From an uncultured Gammaproteobacteria bacterium (GTDB taxonomy: Bacteria > Pseudomonadota > Gammaproteobacteria > Pseudomonadales > Pseudohongiellaceae), in contig CALEJT010000078.1 in assembly GCA_937898685.1 (NCBI GenBank), forward strand, positions 1 to 64,000: a DNA stretch of 64,000 nt. Direction: 5' to 3'. Position 1 is the stretch's first letter, and every line of letters begins with the position of its first letter. Under the pieces are notes generated by a model. It saw only the letters and a program-made list of their open reading frames with translations, was not told where the DNA came from and made no database searches. Positions 9,188 through 19,574 of this stretch are shown here, piece after piece. The position numbers were made by a program, and so were the translations under genes.

Positions 9188-10612
9188 CTATTTCTTGCTC
9201 TTGCGCTCGCGCAGATATTCGCGGTTCTTGAGGATGCGGCGACGTCGCGCGACCTGGCGATAGTCCATGCCACTCTCTTCCGCGGTGTAGGGGTTTTCAT
9301 CGCTGCGCAGCTCGATGCGCACGGGCGTGCCTTCCAGCCGCAGCAACTTACGGAAGCTCTTTTCCATGTAGCGCACGTAGGAATCCGGCAGCTTCTCGGT
9401 TTGCTTGCCGTGAATCACGAACACCGGCGGGTTGTGCCCCCCGAGGTGCGCATAGCGCAGCTTGATGCGGCGGCCGTTCGCGAGCGGCGGCTGGTTGAGC
9501 ATGGTGATGCGTTCCAGTGCCTGCGTGAGACGTGCGGTGTTGATGCGCTTGAAGGCGGACTCATAGGCCGCGTGTGCCGAATCGTAGAGGTTGCCCACGC
9601 CCGTGCCATGCAGCGCCGAGATGAAGTGGATGCGCGCAAAGTCGACGAAGGTGAGCTTGCGACGCAGATCCTGCTTGATCTGATCGCGCTCGAATTCGTC
9701 CATACCGTCCCACTTGTTGAAGGCGATCACGAGGGCGCGGCCGCTTTCGAGCACGTAGCCCAACAGATGCAGGTCCTGCTCGACGATGCCTTCACGCGCG
9801 TTGAGGAGCAGGATGACGACGTGCGAGTCCTGAATCGCCTGCAGCGATTTCACGACGGAGAATTTTTCGACGAGTTCGACCGTCTTGCCGCGTTTGCGGA
9901 TGCCGGCGGTGTCGATCAGCGTGTAGCGTTTGCCGCGGCGTTCGAAGGGAATGTAGATGCTGTCGCGCGTAGTGCCGGCCTGGTCGAACACCACCACCCT
10001 CTCCTCGCCGAGCATGCGGTTCACCAGCGTGGACTTGCCCACGTTGGGACGACCGGCGATGCAGATCTTGATGCCCTGGTCGCGCTCTTCCTCGGCCGCT
10101 TCTTCCTCGCTCAGTTCTTGTTCCGGGAAGCGCTCCATCACGGAGTCCATCAGCTTGTGGACACCGCGGCCCTGGCTCGCTGCGATGGGAGTGACTTCGC
10201 TGAAGCCGAGCGCATAGAACTCGGCCATGGCCTGATCCTGATCGAGACCGTCGATCTTGTTCACCACCAGCATCACGGGTTTTTGCTGACGCCGCAGATG
10301 TTCGACGATGAAGTGATCGCCCGGCATCAGACCTTCGCGCGCATCGACCAGGAAGAGCACCATGTCGGCTTCTTCGATGGCGAGCAGCGACTGCCCTGCC
10401 ATCACGGTATCGATGCCTTCTTCGCCGCCGGCGATGCCACCGGTGTCGATGACGATGGCGCGGCGTTTGCCGTGGCGCGCTTCACCGTAGAGACGGTCGC
10501 GCGTGAGACCGGCGTAATCGGCCACGAGCGCATCGCGGCTGTTGGTCAGCCGGTTGAAGAGCGTGGATTTGCCAACGTTGGGACGGCCGACGAGGGCCAA
10601 TACGGGAGTCAT
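9188..10612 (-). CDS. der: Ribosome biogenesis GTPase Der (EngA)
   Basis: Essential GTPase with two tandem G domains that helps assemble the 50S subunit. 474 residues. The first G1 motif GRPNVGKS is at 9-16 with DTGG near 56-59 and NKID near 118; the second GRPNVGKS is at 187-194 with DTAGIRKRGK and NKWD. A KH-like C-terminal domain follows and the protein ends in a basic tail (LRERKSKK). It follows bamB on the same strand, as in other gammaproteobacteria (yfgM-bamB-der). Confidence 0.97.
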   Translation of the reverse strand: MTPVLALVGRPNVGKSTLFNRLTNSRDALVADYAGLTRDRLYGEARHGKRRAIVIDTGGIAGGEEGIDTVMAGQSLLAIEEADMVLFLVDAREGLMPGDHFIVEHLRRQQKPVMLVVNKIDGLDQDQAMAEFYALGFSEVTPIAASQGRGVHKLMDSVMERFPEQELSEEEAAEEERDQGIKICIAGRPNVGKSTLVNRMLGEERVVVFDQAGTTRDSIYIPFERRGKRYTLIDTAGIRKRGKTVELVEKFSVVKSLQAIQDSHVVILLLNAREGIVEQDLHLLGYVLESGRALVIAFNKWDGMDEFERDQIKQDLRRKLTFVDFARIHFISALHGTGVGNLYDSAHAAYESAFKRINTARLTQALERITMLNQPPLANGRRIKLRYAHLGGHNPPVFVIHGKQTEKLPDSYVRYMEKSFRKLLRLEGTPVRIELRSDENPYTAEESGMDYRQVARRRRILKNREYLRERKSKK

Positions 10613-10671
10613 GCGATTTCCAGCCGATACGATACCGGCATCAATGAAAGTGGTTGGAAGCGGCCGGACGC

Positions 10672-11841
10672 TTATTCGATGCGATAGGCCGACAGAGTAC
10701 CACCGTTGCCGTAAACGTAGAGGATGTTGCCCTGGGCCAGCATGTTGGCGCGCACGCCCTTGCCGTCGACCTTCACACGGCCGACGAAACGACCATCGGA
10801 CTGCGACAGCAGATGCACGTAGCCCTGCGCGTCACCCACGGCCACGTAGTTGCTGAAGCCCAGCGGCGCCGACAGACGACGACGCTGCATCTGATCGTTG
10901 GTCCACACCGGGTTTTCCTGGCCCACACGATAAGCCTTGACGATGTCGCCCTCGCTCACCACGTACACGTTGCCGAAACCGAAGGAGGCGCCGTGCGGCG
11001 TCGATTCCTGCACACGCCAGCGGGTCTGGCCGGTGATGGCATCGATGGCGGACAGATAGCCCTGATAGCTCGGCGCCAGAATCTGGTTGTCGAGCACGGT
11101 GAGATAGCCATCGATGTCGACCATGCGATCGATTTCGGAACGGCCGGTCGGGATGGCGACACGCTCTTCCCAACGCAGGGTGCCGTTGTCGAGGGCGACG
11201 GAGATGACGGTGCCACCGGCCAATGCGGCGATGGCGAAATTCTGCACGATGATCGGTGCGCTGGTGCCGCGCAGGCTCAGTGCGGGAACCTGGGTTTCGT
11301 AGATCCAGCGCTGCGCACCATTCTGTGCGTCGAGGCCGACGAGGTTGCCGTCGTTGGTCTGCACCACCACCACGCGGCCATCGCTGGCGGGCGGCGCCAG
11401 CACTTCACTGGTGACGTCGCTTTCCCAGCGCACTTCGCCGTTGTCGGCGTTGAGGGCGATGACGTGACCTTTCTCGGTGCCAACCACGACGAGACCGCCG
11501 CCAGCGCCAACGCCGCCGGTGATGTCATAGTCGAGACGGCGGCGCCATTCGGTGCGGCCGGTTTCGCGGTTCACCGCGACGACGAGGCCATTGTTGCCCG
11601 CGGCGAAGATGCGGTTGCCCTGCATCGCGGGCACGAGACGGTTGTACTTGTCGCCCTGTCCGGAACCCACGCCCACGCTCCACTGCCGGCGCAGACGCAC
11701 TTCTTCGTTGAACTTGACGAGCGGCATCGGCTCGAGCGCTTCGTCGTCTTTCGAGAACCAATCGAGCATGCCGCAGCCGCCCAGAAGCAGCAGCGACGCG
11801 GACAACGAGAGAGAGCGGATAAAGCGCAAGGGCAAAGACAT
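10672..11841 (-). CDS. bamB: Outer membrane assembly lipoprotein BamB
   Basis: Lipoprotein of the Bam complex, an eight-bladed beta-propeller that helps fold outer membrane proteins in the periplasm. 389 residues. The signal peptide ends in a lipobox LLGGC with Cys23 as the lipidated residue. Repeated PQQ/WD-like blades are seen (NRETGRTEWRRRL, NADNGEVRWESDV, DAQNGAQRWIYET, DAITGQTRWRVQE). The start ATG shares one base with the TGA of yfgM (TGATG), so the two are translationally linked. Confidence 0.95.
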   Translation of the reverse strand: MSLPLRFIRSLSLSASLLLLGGCGMLDWFSKDDEALEPMPLVKFNEEVRLRRQWSVGVGSGQGDKYNRLVPAMQGNRIFAAGNNGLVVAVNRETGRTEWRRRLDYDITGGVGAGGGLVVVGTEKGHVIALNADNGEVRWESDVTSEVLAPPASDGRVVVVQTNDGNLVGLDAQNGAQRWIYETQVPALSLRGTSAPIIVQNFAIAALAGGTVISVALDNGTLRWEERVAIPTGRSEIDRMVDIDGYLTVLDNQILAPSYQGYLSAIDAITGQTRWRVQESTPHGASFGFGNVYVVSEGDIVKAYRVGQENPVWTNDQMQRRRLSAPLGFSNYVAVGDAQGYVHLLSQSDGRFVGRVKVDGKGVRANMLAQGNILYVYGNGGTLSAYRIE

Positions 11842-12539
11842 CAGGGATTTTCCACGAGGGGCGGACGTGCCGCCGGGCTGACGCCGAGATCCTGCAATTT
11901 GAGCTGCAGCAGCACGGGATTCACACCTTGGGTAGAGGCCAGGGCCCGAGTGTAAGCGGCACGCGCGCCTTCCACATCACCCTTTTCCAGCAGAATGTCG
12001 CCTTCGACTTCGGCGAAGCCGGCAGCGAAGGAACCCGGCTCCACTTCTTTGAGGAGCGCCATCGCTGCATCGGGCTGACCGAGCGAGAGCTTCACACGGG
12101 CCAGACGCAGACGCGCCACCATGAAGAGCTCTTCTTCGGCCTTCCGCAGAAAGCCGAGGTTGGGGTTGTCGAGTATCCACTGCAGCTCCTGTGCCGCGCG
12201 CTGCTCGTCACCCTTATCCACCAGGAACTTGGCCATGGCGAGCGCGGCGTAACGCGTATAGATGCTGCTGTCGAAGTCGCTTTTCAGACGCTGATAGACG
12301 GCATCGGCCTGCTGCAACTGCTCATCGGTGAGCGGCGCGCTGATGGTGCCGATGGCGAGCTCGGACAACTGTTGATAGAGATCGGAGGCCACGCCTGCGG
12401 CCGCTTCCTGCGAGCTCTGCCATTGGCGCACGCCAAAGAAGGCCACCAACGCCAGCGCCACGCTCATCAAGAGGGAAGTACCGTTTTCCTTCCACCAGTT
12501 CTTGAGAGCTTCTAACTGTTCTTCATCGGATCCGTACAA
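11841..12539 (-). CDS. yfgM: YfgM-type SecYEG-associated TPR protein
   Basis: 232 residues. A short cytosolic N-terminus (YGSDEEQLEALKNWWKENG) precedes one membrane helix at about residues 22-40, then a periplasmic tetratricopeptide-like domain. The family (YfgM, UPF0070) is an ancillary subunit of the Sec translocon that hands exported proteins to periplasmic chaperones. The position between hisS and bamB is conserved in gammaproteobacteria and supports the call. Confidence 0.92.
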   Translation of the reverse strand: MYGSDEEQLEALKNWWKENGTSLLMSVALALVAFFGVRQWQSSQEAAAGVASDLYQQLSELAIGTISAPLTDEQLQQADAVYQRLKSDFDSSIYTRYAALAMAKFLVDKGDEQRAAQELQWILDNPNLGFLRKAEEELFMVARLRLARVKLSLGQPDAAMALLKEVEPGSFAAGFAEVEGDILLEKGDVEGARAAYTRALASTQGVNPVLLQLKLQDLGVSPAARPPLVENP

Positions 12540-12545
12540 GCAATG

Positions 12546-13833
<1,288 letters not shown>

Positions 13834-13841
<8 letters not shown>

Positions 13842-14982
13842 GGGAAGTGCCTGTCTTTTCGATGATGCGCAGCGGCTGGGTCCGGTTCGGATCTTCCGCC
13901 GCCAATTTTTCTGCCACTTTGCGCCGCACCATGGCTTCCAGTTCGTCCACCAGGTTTTCGTTGGCGATCTTGTGGCTGGTTTCACCGTCGATGTAGGCCA
14001 TGTTCATCGGGGTGGCACCGGTAAGACCGATGTCCGATACCAGGGCCTCGCCGGGGCCGTTGACGATGCAACCGACCACCGACACGTCGATCGGCGTGGT
14101 GATGTCTTCGAGCCGCGCTTCGAGCGCGTTCACGGTAGCGATCACGTCGAAGTTCTGGCGCGAACAGCTGGGGCACGCCACGAGGTTGACGCCCTTGCGG
14201 CGCAGGCCCAGGCTTTTGAGGATGTCGAAACCGACCTTGATCTCTTCGACCGGATCGGCTGCGAGCGAAATACGTATGGTGTCGCCGATGCCGTCCATCA
14301 GGAGCAGTCCCAAACCGATCGAGGACTTCACCGTACCCGAGCGCAGGCCACCGGCTTCGGTGATGCCCAGATGCAGGGGCTGCTCGATCTGCGAGGCGAG
14401 CTTGCGGTAGGCAGCAACGGTCATGAAGACTTCCGAAGCCTTCAGACTGACCTTGTAGTCCTGGAAGTCGTAGCTATCGAGAATGTCGATGTGGCGCAGT
14501 GCGGATTCGACCATGGCATCGGCATTGGGCTCGCCGTACTTGCGCAGCAATTCTTTACCGAGTGATCCAGCATTGACACCGATGCGCAGCGGCACGCCGC
14601 GGTCACGCGCAGCTTCGATCACCGCACGCACACGATCTTCGCGCCCGATGTTGCCGGGGTTGATGCGCAGACAGTCGACACCGTATTCGAGCACCTTGAG
14701 CGCGATGCGGTAGTCGAAGTGGATGTCGGCAACGAGCGGAATCTTGGTGCCCGCGCGAATCTGACGAAAGGCTTCGGCGGCTTCCATGGAAGGCACGGAC
14801 ACGCGCACGATGTCGGCGCCCACGTCTTCCAGGCGTTTGATTTGAGCCAAAGTTGCCGCCACGTCGCGGGTGTCGGTGTTGGTCATGCTCTGCACCGCGA
14901 TCGGTGCATCACCGCCAACAGGCACCTTGCCCACCATGATCTGGCGGGACTTGCGACGAACGATGGGCGACTGCATGCGCAT
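13834..14982 (-). CDS. ispG: 4-hydroxy-3-methylbut-2-enyl diphosphate synthase (IspG/GcpE)
   Basis: [4Fe-4S] enzyme of the MEP isoprenoid pathway that converts the cyclic diphosphate MEcPP to HMBPP. 382 residues. The N-terminal TIM barrel begins with VPVGGDAPIAVQSMTNTDT. The three cluster ligands are Cys270 and Cys273 in ACPSCSRQ and Cys305 in VVGCIVNGPGEA. It needs cluster supply from the Isc system encoded about 9 kb away. Its end overlaps the hisS start. Confidence 0.96.
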
Positions 14983-14987
14983 GGTGC

Positions 14988-16364
14988 TTACTCCGCCACC
15001 ACCGTCTGCTCGCGCACGATGGCGGTGACGCCTTCGACGCCGAGACGGAAGCGGGCTGTGTTGTCAGAACGAATCAAGGAACTCAGATCCACGTCCTGTG
15101 CATTGAAGCTGGCCGTTGCCTGGCGGGCATCGCCGAGCAGTACCGCAAAGGGAGCCACACCCTGGATGGTGAGCGTGTCGCCCGTGCGCAGCATGTCGCT
15201 GAAGAGATCGGTGCCGCGGGCATCGCGCACTTCGGTCCAGCTGTTACCGTTGGCGCGAATTTCCAACCGATCATTCCCTTCGCCACGCAGCGTGATGTTG
15301 CGGTTGCCGCCGGTGCCGATGGCGATTTGCAGCCCATTGCCGTTTTCGGTGGTGACCGCGGCGGCAGTGGTGGCGGCGGTCTGTACGGCCTGTGCAGCGC
15401 TGGTGCCGTCGTTCGCGGCCGGTGCAGTGTAGGAGCTCAGCGGCGTGGCACCCTGCGTGGCGGTGGCAATCTGGGTGTTGGTGTCGGCAACGGTGGCTTG
15501 GACTGCGGCCACTGCTTCTTCGACGGATTCGGTAACTTCTGCTTCTTCTGCTTCGAGCGCGTTCTCGCTGCTGGCGAGCATGGCTTCTTCCTGCCGCGCT
15601 TCCAGCGTGGCGTTGATCAGGGCTGCACCAACGTCGGCAGCGGCGGCCTGGACATCACCTTCGATGATGGTGGTGACGGCCTGCGGCGTGGTGGAGGTCG
15701 TGGTCTGCGTCTGATTGAAACTCTGTGCGAAGGTCTGCGGAGCGGCGGTGTTGTTGCTCACGGGAGCCTGCCCTGCTCCACTGATGGTGTTCTGATTGAA
15801 AGACGGCTGATTGAACTGCTGCTGCGGCGCCGGTGTGGTCGTCGTGGCGGGCGTCTGCGTAGTGGTAGTCGTATTCGGTGCAGCAGTGACGGCAGCGGTG
15901 GTGGCGAGACCCATTTCCATTTCGCGGCCGAAGAACCACCAGCCGGCGGCAAGCGCGATCACCAGGATCACGCCGGCCACGAGGGCCCAGGCGAAGGACT
16001 GGTCGGAACGACGCGTGCTGAGCGAACCGATGGCCGGATTGCTGTTGAATTCGTGGGTGTACTGACGCAGGCCCTTTTCGGTCAGATAGCGCTCGTAACA
16101 GGCCATCAGCGCATCGACGTCCATGCGCAGATAGCGGCCGTAGGCACGGAAATAACCTTTGACGAAGGTCAAACCCGGCAACTTGCCGTATTCGTCGGCT
16201 TCCAGCGACTTGATGTAGTGCACCGTCAGATGCAGCGCCTCGCTGATCATCTGCGGCGTCAGCCCGGCGGCTTCACGCGCCGCGCGCACCATCTGACCGG
16301 GGGTCTGAGGAGGCTTTGGAGTGTCGTCTTTCAGATTGATCGCGTCTGTCTGCTGTTCAGTCAT
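14988..16364 (-). CDS. rodZ: Cell shape protein RodZ
   Basis: Membrane-anchored partner of MreB in rod-shape maintenance. 458 residues, longer than the E. coli protein. The cytosolic helix-turn-helix domain spans about residues 22-98 (MVRAAREAAGLTPQMISEAL, YIKSLEADEYGKLPGLTFVKGY). A single membrane helix lies at about 124-146. The periplasmic part has a long Thr/Gln/Ala-rich linker (about 150-350), then the beta-rich C-terminal domain (about 375-450, SWTEVRDARGTDLF and GVAPFAVLLGDA). The linker length is likely variable. Its start overlaps pilW by 8 bases. Confidence 0.93.
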   Translation of the reverse strand: MTEQQTDAINLKDDTPKPPQTPGQMVRAAREAAGLTPQMISEALHLTVHYIKSLEADEYGKLPGLTFVKGYFRAYGRYLRMDVDALMACYERYLTEKGLRQYTHEFNSNPAIGSLSTRRSDQSFAWALVAGVILVIALAAGWWFFGREMEMGLATTAAVTAAPNTTTTTQTPATTTTPAPQQQFNQPSFNQNTISGAGQAPVSNNTAAPQTFAQSFNQTQTTTSTTPQAVTTIIEGDVQAAAADVGAALINATLEARQEEAMLASSENALEAEEAEVTESVEEAVAAVQATVADTNTQIATATQGATPLSSYTAPAANDGTSAAQAVQTAATTAAAVTTENGNGLQIAIGTGGNRNITLRGEGNDRLEIRANGNSWTEVRDARGTDLFSDMLRTGDTLTIQGVAPFAVLLGDARQATASFNAQDVDLSSLIRSDNTARFRLGVEGVTAIVREQTVVAE

Positions 16365-17196
16365 CTTCTAGGGTATCCAGTAATTGTAGGTACAGCTGGT
16401 ATTCGGGGCTGGTGCTGAAGTCTGCCTCCAACAAAGCGCCGTACTCATAGACGTTGTGTTCGTTGCCCAAGGCAGCTTCGAGCCGGGCTCCCTGCCAGAG
16501 ACCTCTGGCATCTTTTTCGCGCTGCCGGCGCTGCATCAGGACATCGTAATTCCGATAGTACTGCCGAGCCTGCAGTATCTTTCCTTGGTCCAGATTGATG
16601 CCGGTTAGTTCCAGGCTCGCACGCCACGAGGTGGGATCGAGTTCCAGGGCACGCTGGAACGCTGCCTCTGCCTCCTCCACTCGCTCGAGACGTAGCGCTG
16701 CCACGCCGAGATTTTCGAAGGCCTGCGGCCTTTGGGGATAAGTGGTGTCGCGCACCACTTCCTGCAACTGCTCGTACGCTTCCTGATAACGCGCTTCGGC
16801 GAAAAGAAAGGCAGCGTAATTGTTGCGGGCTTGGGAATTCTGACTGTCGAGCCGCAGTGCGCGGCGGAATTGCTCTTCGGCGAGCCTGGTTTCGCCTTCA
16901 CGGCTGTAGAGGAGGCCCCAGATGGCGGCAGCTTCGCTGCTGTTGGGGTTGAGCCGCTCGGCATTGTCGAGGTGGCGGCGCGCATTGCGCAGATCGCCAT
17001 TGCCGAGGTAGGCGGAGGCCAGTTGCAGGTAGTCTGCGAGGGCCTGTTCGCGGGATTGTTCACCACCGAAGCCACCCGAGGTCTCCGCAACACAGCCCGA
17101 CAGGACACTGCAGACCAGAAGGCCCGAAAACACACGCACCGCCAGCGCGTGACGCGCGGAGCAAAAGGCGGGCTCTGTCGGTGCTACGGCTTGCAT
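16357..17196 (-). CDS. pilW: Type IV pilus biogenesis lipoprotein PilW/PilF-like
   Basis: 279 residues. A signal peptide ends in the lipobox VLSGC with Cys35 as lipidated residue, followed by several TPR repeats (NARRHLDNAERLNPNSSEA, AEEQFRRALRLDSQNSQA, AEAAFQRALELDPTSWRA). This is the pilotin that brings the PilQ secretin to the outer membrane. The position between rlmN and rodZ is conserved. No other pilus genes are in the window, so pilus function is inferred only from this gene and its family. Confidence 0.86.
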   Translation of the reverse strand: MQAVAPTEPAFCSARHALAVRVFSGLLVCSVLSGCVAETSGGFGGEQSREQALADYLQLASAYLGNGDLRNARRHLDNAERLNPNSSEAAAIWGLLYSREGETRLAEEQFRRALRLDSQNSQARNNYAAFLFAEARYQEAYEQLQEVVRDTTYPQRPQAFENLGVAALRLERVEEAEAAFQRALELDPTSWRASLELTGINLDQGKILQARQYYRNYDVLMQRRQREKDARGLWQGARLEAALGNEHNVYEYGALLEADFSTSPEYQLYLQLLDTLEDD

Positions 17197-17285
17197 TGAG
17201 CGGGTGGGTCCTGGGGCGGCGACGAGCGCCAGATTCTAGCCAAAGCCGCCATCTTATTGAATCGCCGCGGCCCGGCGATACCGCC

Positions 17286-18419
17286 CTACTGGACGGTCAA
17301 CGGTTGAGCTTCGGACTCGCGCGCAGCCTGCGCTGCCAGATAGCGCGCACTGCGGCGCGTGCGGTCATCCACCTGTCCCACCAACTGGCCACAGGCCGCA
17401 CCGATCTCGTCACCACGCGTGGTGCGGATGGTGACCGTGTAGCCGGCGTCGATCAGCATCTTGCGAAAGGTACTGATCGCCGCGTTGCTGGAGCGGCGGT
17501 AGTCGGAACCCTCGAAGGGGTTGAAGGGAATCAGGTTGATCTTGCAGGGCACCTCGCGCAACAGCGCCGCCAGTTCGCGGGCATGCTGACGATGATCGTT
17601 CACGCCGCTGATCAGGATGTACTCGATGGTGCACACACGGCTGTCGGGCAGTTTGTCGAGGTAGCCCTTCACCGCTTCGAGCAATTCCTTGATCGGATAC
17701 TTGCGGTTGATCGGTACGATCTGATCGCGCAGTTCATCGTTGGGCGCATGCAGCGACAAGGCGAGCGAAGCATCGGTGTATTCGTGCAGACGCTTGATGG
17801 CGGGCACCACACCCGACGTGCTGATGGTGACGCGACGCTTGGACAGGCCATAGGCGTTGTCGTCCATCATCAGGTCGATGGCGCTCATCACGTTGTCGAA
17901 GTTCAGGAGCGGTTCACCCATGCCCATCATCACCACGTTGGTGATGGGACGCTGCTTCTGATTGCCGAAGCCATTGAGCTCGTGATTGGCCAACCAGAGC
18001 TGACCGATGATCTCGGCGGAAGTGAGGTCGCTGTTGAAGCCTTGTTTTCCCGTGGCGCAGAAGCTGCAGTCGAGACTGCAACCGGCCTGCGAGGAAATGC
18101 AGAGCGTGCCGCGGCCGGATTCGGGGATGTAGACCATCTCCACACCGCTACCGCTGGTGACTTCGACGATCCACTTGTAGCAGCCGTCCTTCGCATCGAA
18201 ACGCTGACGAATGCGCGGCGGACGAATTTCCGCCACTTCCTTCAGGCGCTCACGCAAGGCCTTGCTGATGTTGGTCATGGCGTCGAAATCACTGACGCCC
18301 TGCTGATGTATCCACTTGAGCAGCTGCGTAGCGCGAAAAGGCCTTTCCCCCAACGTCAGGAGAAAGGCCTCAAGTTGCGTCTTGCTCAACCCCAACAGGT
18401 TGGTGCGTTGACTGGTCAT
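17286..18419 (-). CDS. rlmN: Dual-specificity 23S rRNA/tRNA adenine-C2 methyltransferase RlmN
   Basis: Radical-SAM enzyme that methylates C2 of A2503 in 23S rRNA and A37 of some tRNAs. 377 residues from the ATG at 18419; an in-frame GTG lies one codon upstream. The cluster motif CSLDCSFC gives Cys114, Cys118 and Cys121. The RlmN-specific GMGEPLLNFDNV follows, and the C-terminal GAACGQLVGQ holds the methyl-carrying Cys. Located between ndk and pilW as in many gammaproteobacteria. Confidence 0.96.
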   Translation of the reverse strand: MTSQRTNLLGLSKTQLEAFLLTLGERPFRATQLLKWIHQQGVSDFDAMTNISKALRERLKEVAEIRPPRIRQRFDAKDGCYKWIVEVTSGSGVEMVYIPESGRGTLCISSQAGCSLDCSFCATGKQGFNSDLTSAEIIGQLWLANHELNGFGNQKQRPITNVVMMGMGEPLLNFDNVMSAIDLMMDDNAYGLSKRRVTISTSGVVPAIKRLHEYTDASLALSLHAPNDELRDQIVPINRKYPIKELLEAVKGYLDKLPDSRVCTIEYILISGVNDHRQHARELAALLREVPCKINLIPFNPFEGSDYRRSSNAAISTFRKMLIDAGYTVTIRTTRGDEIGAACGQLVGQVDDRTRRSARYLAAQAARESEAQPLTVQ

Positions 18420-18451
18420 CACTCAACTGCCTGCCGCAACTGCGGCGATGC

Positions 18452-18883
18452 TCAGAAGCGACGAGGACAGATTTCCTCGGGCTTGAAGAAGTAGGAGATT
18501 TCGCGCTCGGCGGAGGCGGGAGAATCGGAGCCGTGCACGGCGTTGGCGTCGATCGACTTGGCGAAGTCGGCGCGGATGGTGCCCGGAGCTGCTTTCGTCG
18601 GGTCGGTAGCGCCCATCAGTTCGCGGTTGCGGGCGATGGCGTCTTCACCTTCCAGCACCTGCACGATGACCGGGCCAGAGGTCATGAAGGCAACGAGATC
18701 CTTGAAGAAACCACGCTCGCGGTGTTCGGCGTAGAAACCACCGGCGGTTTCTTCGGTCAGCTGAACCATCTTGGCGGCGACGACGCGCAGGCCGCCATCT
18801 TCGAAACGGCTGATGATCTTGCCGATCACGTTCTTGCCGACGGCATCGGGTTTGATGATGGAGAGAGTGCGCTCAACGGCCAT
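18452..18883 (-). CDS. ndk: Nucleoside diphosphate kinase
   Basis: Balances nucleoside triphosphate pools by transferring the gamma-phosphate through a phosphohistidine. 143 residues, standard length. It begins MAVERTLSIIKPDAV; the active-site His117 is in NAVHGSDS. A good GGAG ribosome binding site precedes the ATG, and TACAAT at 18936-18931 (minus strand) is a likely -10. First gene of the long minus-strand run ending at der. Confidence 0.97.
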   Translation of the reverse strand: MAVERTLSIIKPDAVGKNVIGKIISRFEDGGLRVVAAKMVQLTEETAGGFYAEHRERGFFKDLVAFMTSGPVIVQVLEGEDAIARNRELMGATDPTKAAPGTIRADFAKSIDANAVHGSDSPASAEREISYFFKPEEICPRRF

Positions 18884-19227
18884 GGGTTGCTCCAGTAAAG
18901 TATTGATCAGGGTATAAAAATAGGTCGCGCATTGTACGCGGATTTCCCTTGTTTTTGTACTGGCATCTGCGTGTGGGAACCGGCCTTTGCGCGGCTTTCC
19001 GTAGTGTTTCCCCGATTGGGCCTAAGGGAAGACCAGGATTGGGATCTTTGCCAGAAGATTTGCGGGGCAATCCAGTTGGGGCTCTGCTCTCGTAAAGTGG
19101 CGGGCTCGGCTGCGCGACACGAGACCCAGCAGACGACGATCGAGGCTGCGTTCTCGCTTCGAACCTCCCATGTCGGGCTTCACCCTTCGGGTTCAGCCCA
19201 ACCAGCTGGACGGGTGCCCCCTGAAAC
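18884..19227. other. 344 bp gap between fdx and ndk: ndk promoter and isc operon 3' end
   Basis: No gene recognised. The ndk-proximal end carries a likely -10 (TACAAT, 18936-18931 minus). The fdx-proximal end holds a palindromic repeat (19172-19202) 26 bp past the fdx stop codon. The middle (about 18970-19165) has no feature I can name. Confidence 0.5.
19172..19202. repeat. Dispersed palindrome, copy 3
   Basis: GTCGGGCT and AGCCCAAC pair with one mismatch around a loop that contains CCCTTCGGG. The core is nearly identical to the copy at 26473. It is directly downstream of fdx and may act as the 3' end of the isc transcript. Confidence 0.65.
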
Positions 19228-19566
19228 TCAACGCTTCTCGGACACCATGTTGATGGTGTACTTGGGCAGTTCGATGACGAGATCCTCGTCGGCGACGATG
19301 GCCTGGCAGCTGAGGCGGCTGTCGGGTTCGAGGCCCCAGGCCTTGTCGAGCTGATCGTCCTCGAGTTCGTCGGAGGGTTCGAGCGAATCGAAACCTTCGC
19401 GCACGAGCACGTGGCAAGTGGTGCAGGCGCAGGATTTCTCGCAGGCATGCTCGATCTCGATGCCGTTGCGCAGGGCTGCATCGAGAATGCTTTCACCCGG
19501 CTCTGCTTCGATCACCGCGCCTTCGGGGCAACGCTCGGCATGGGGCAGGAAGATTATCTTGGGCAT
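19228..19566 (-). CDS. fdx: ISC-type 2Fe-2S ferredoxin
   Basis: Electron donor for iron-sulfur cluster assembly on IscU. 112 residues. The cluster ligands are Cys42, Cys48, Cys51 (ACEKSCACTTC) and Cys87 (RLSCQAIV), the spacing of adrenodoxin-type ferredoxins. Last gene of the isc operon, 8 bp after hscA. Confidence 0.96.
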   Translation of the reverse strand: MPKIIFLPHAERCPEGAVIEAEPGESILDAALRNGIEIEHACEKSCACTTCHVLVREGFDSLEPSDELEDDQLDKAWGLEPDSRLSCQAIVADEDLVIELPKYTINMVSEKR

Positions 19567-19574
19567 CGTTTACC

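Noticed and set aside
13842..13985. An upstream in-frame ATG start for hisS
   Set aside because: The added residues lie in the ispG coding sequence and have no similarity to HisS, whose family start (QAIRGMND) begins four residues after the TTG.
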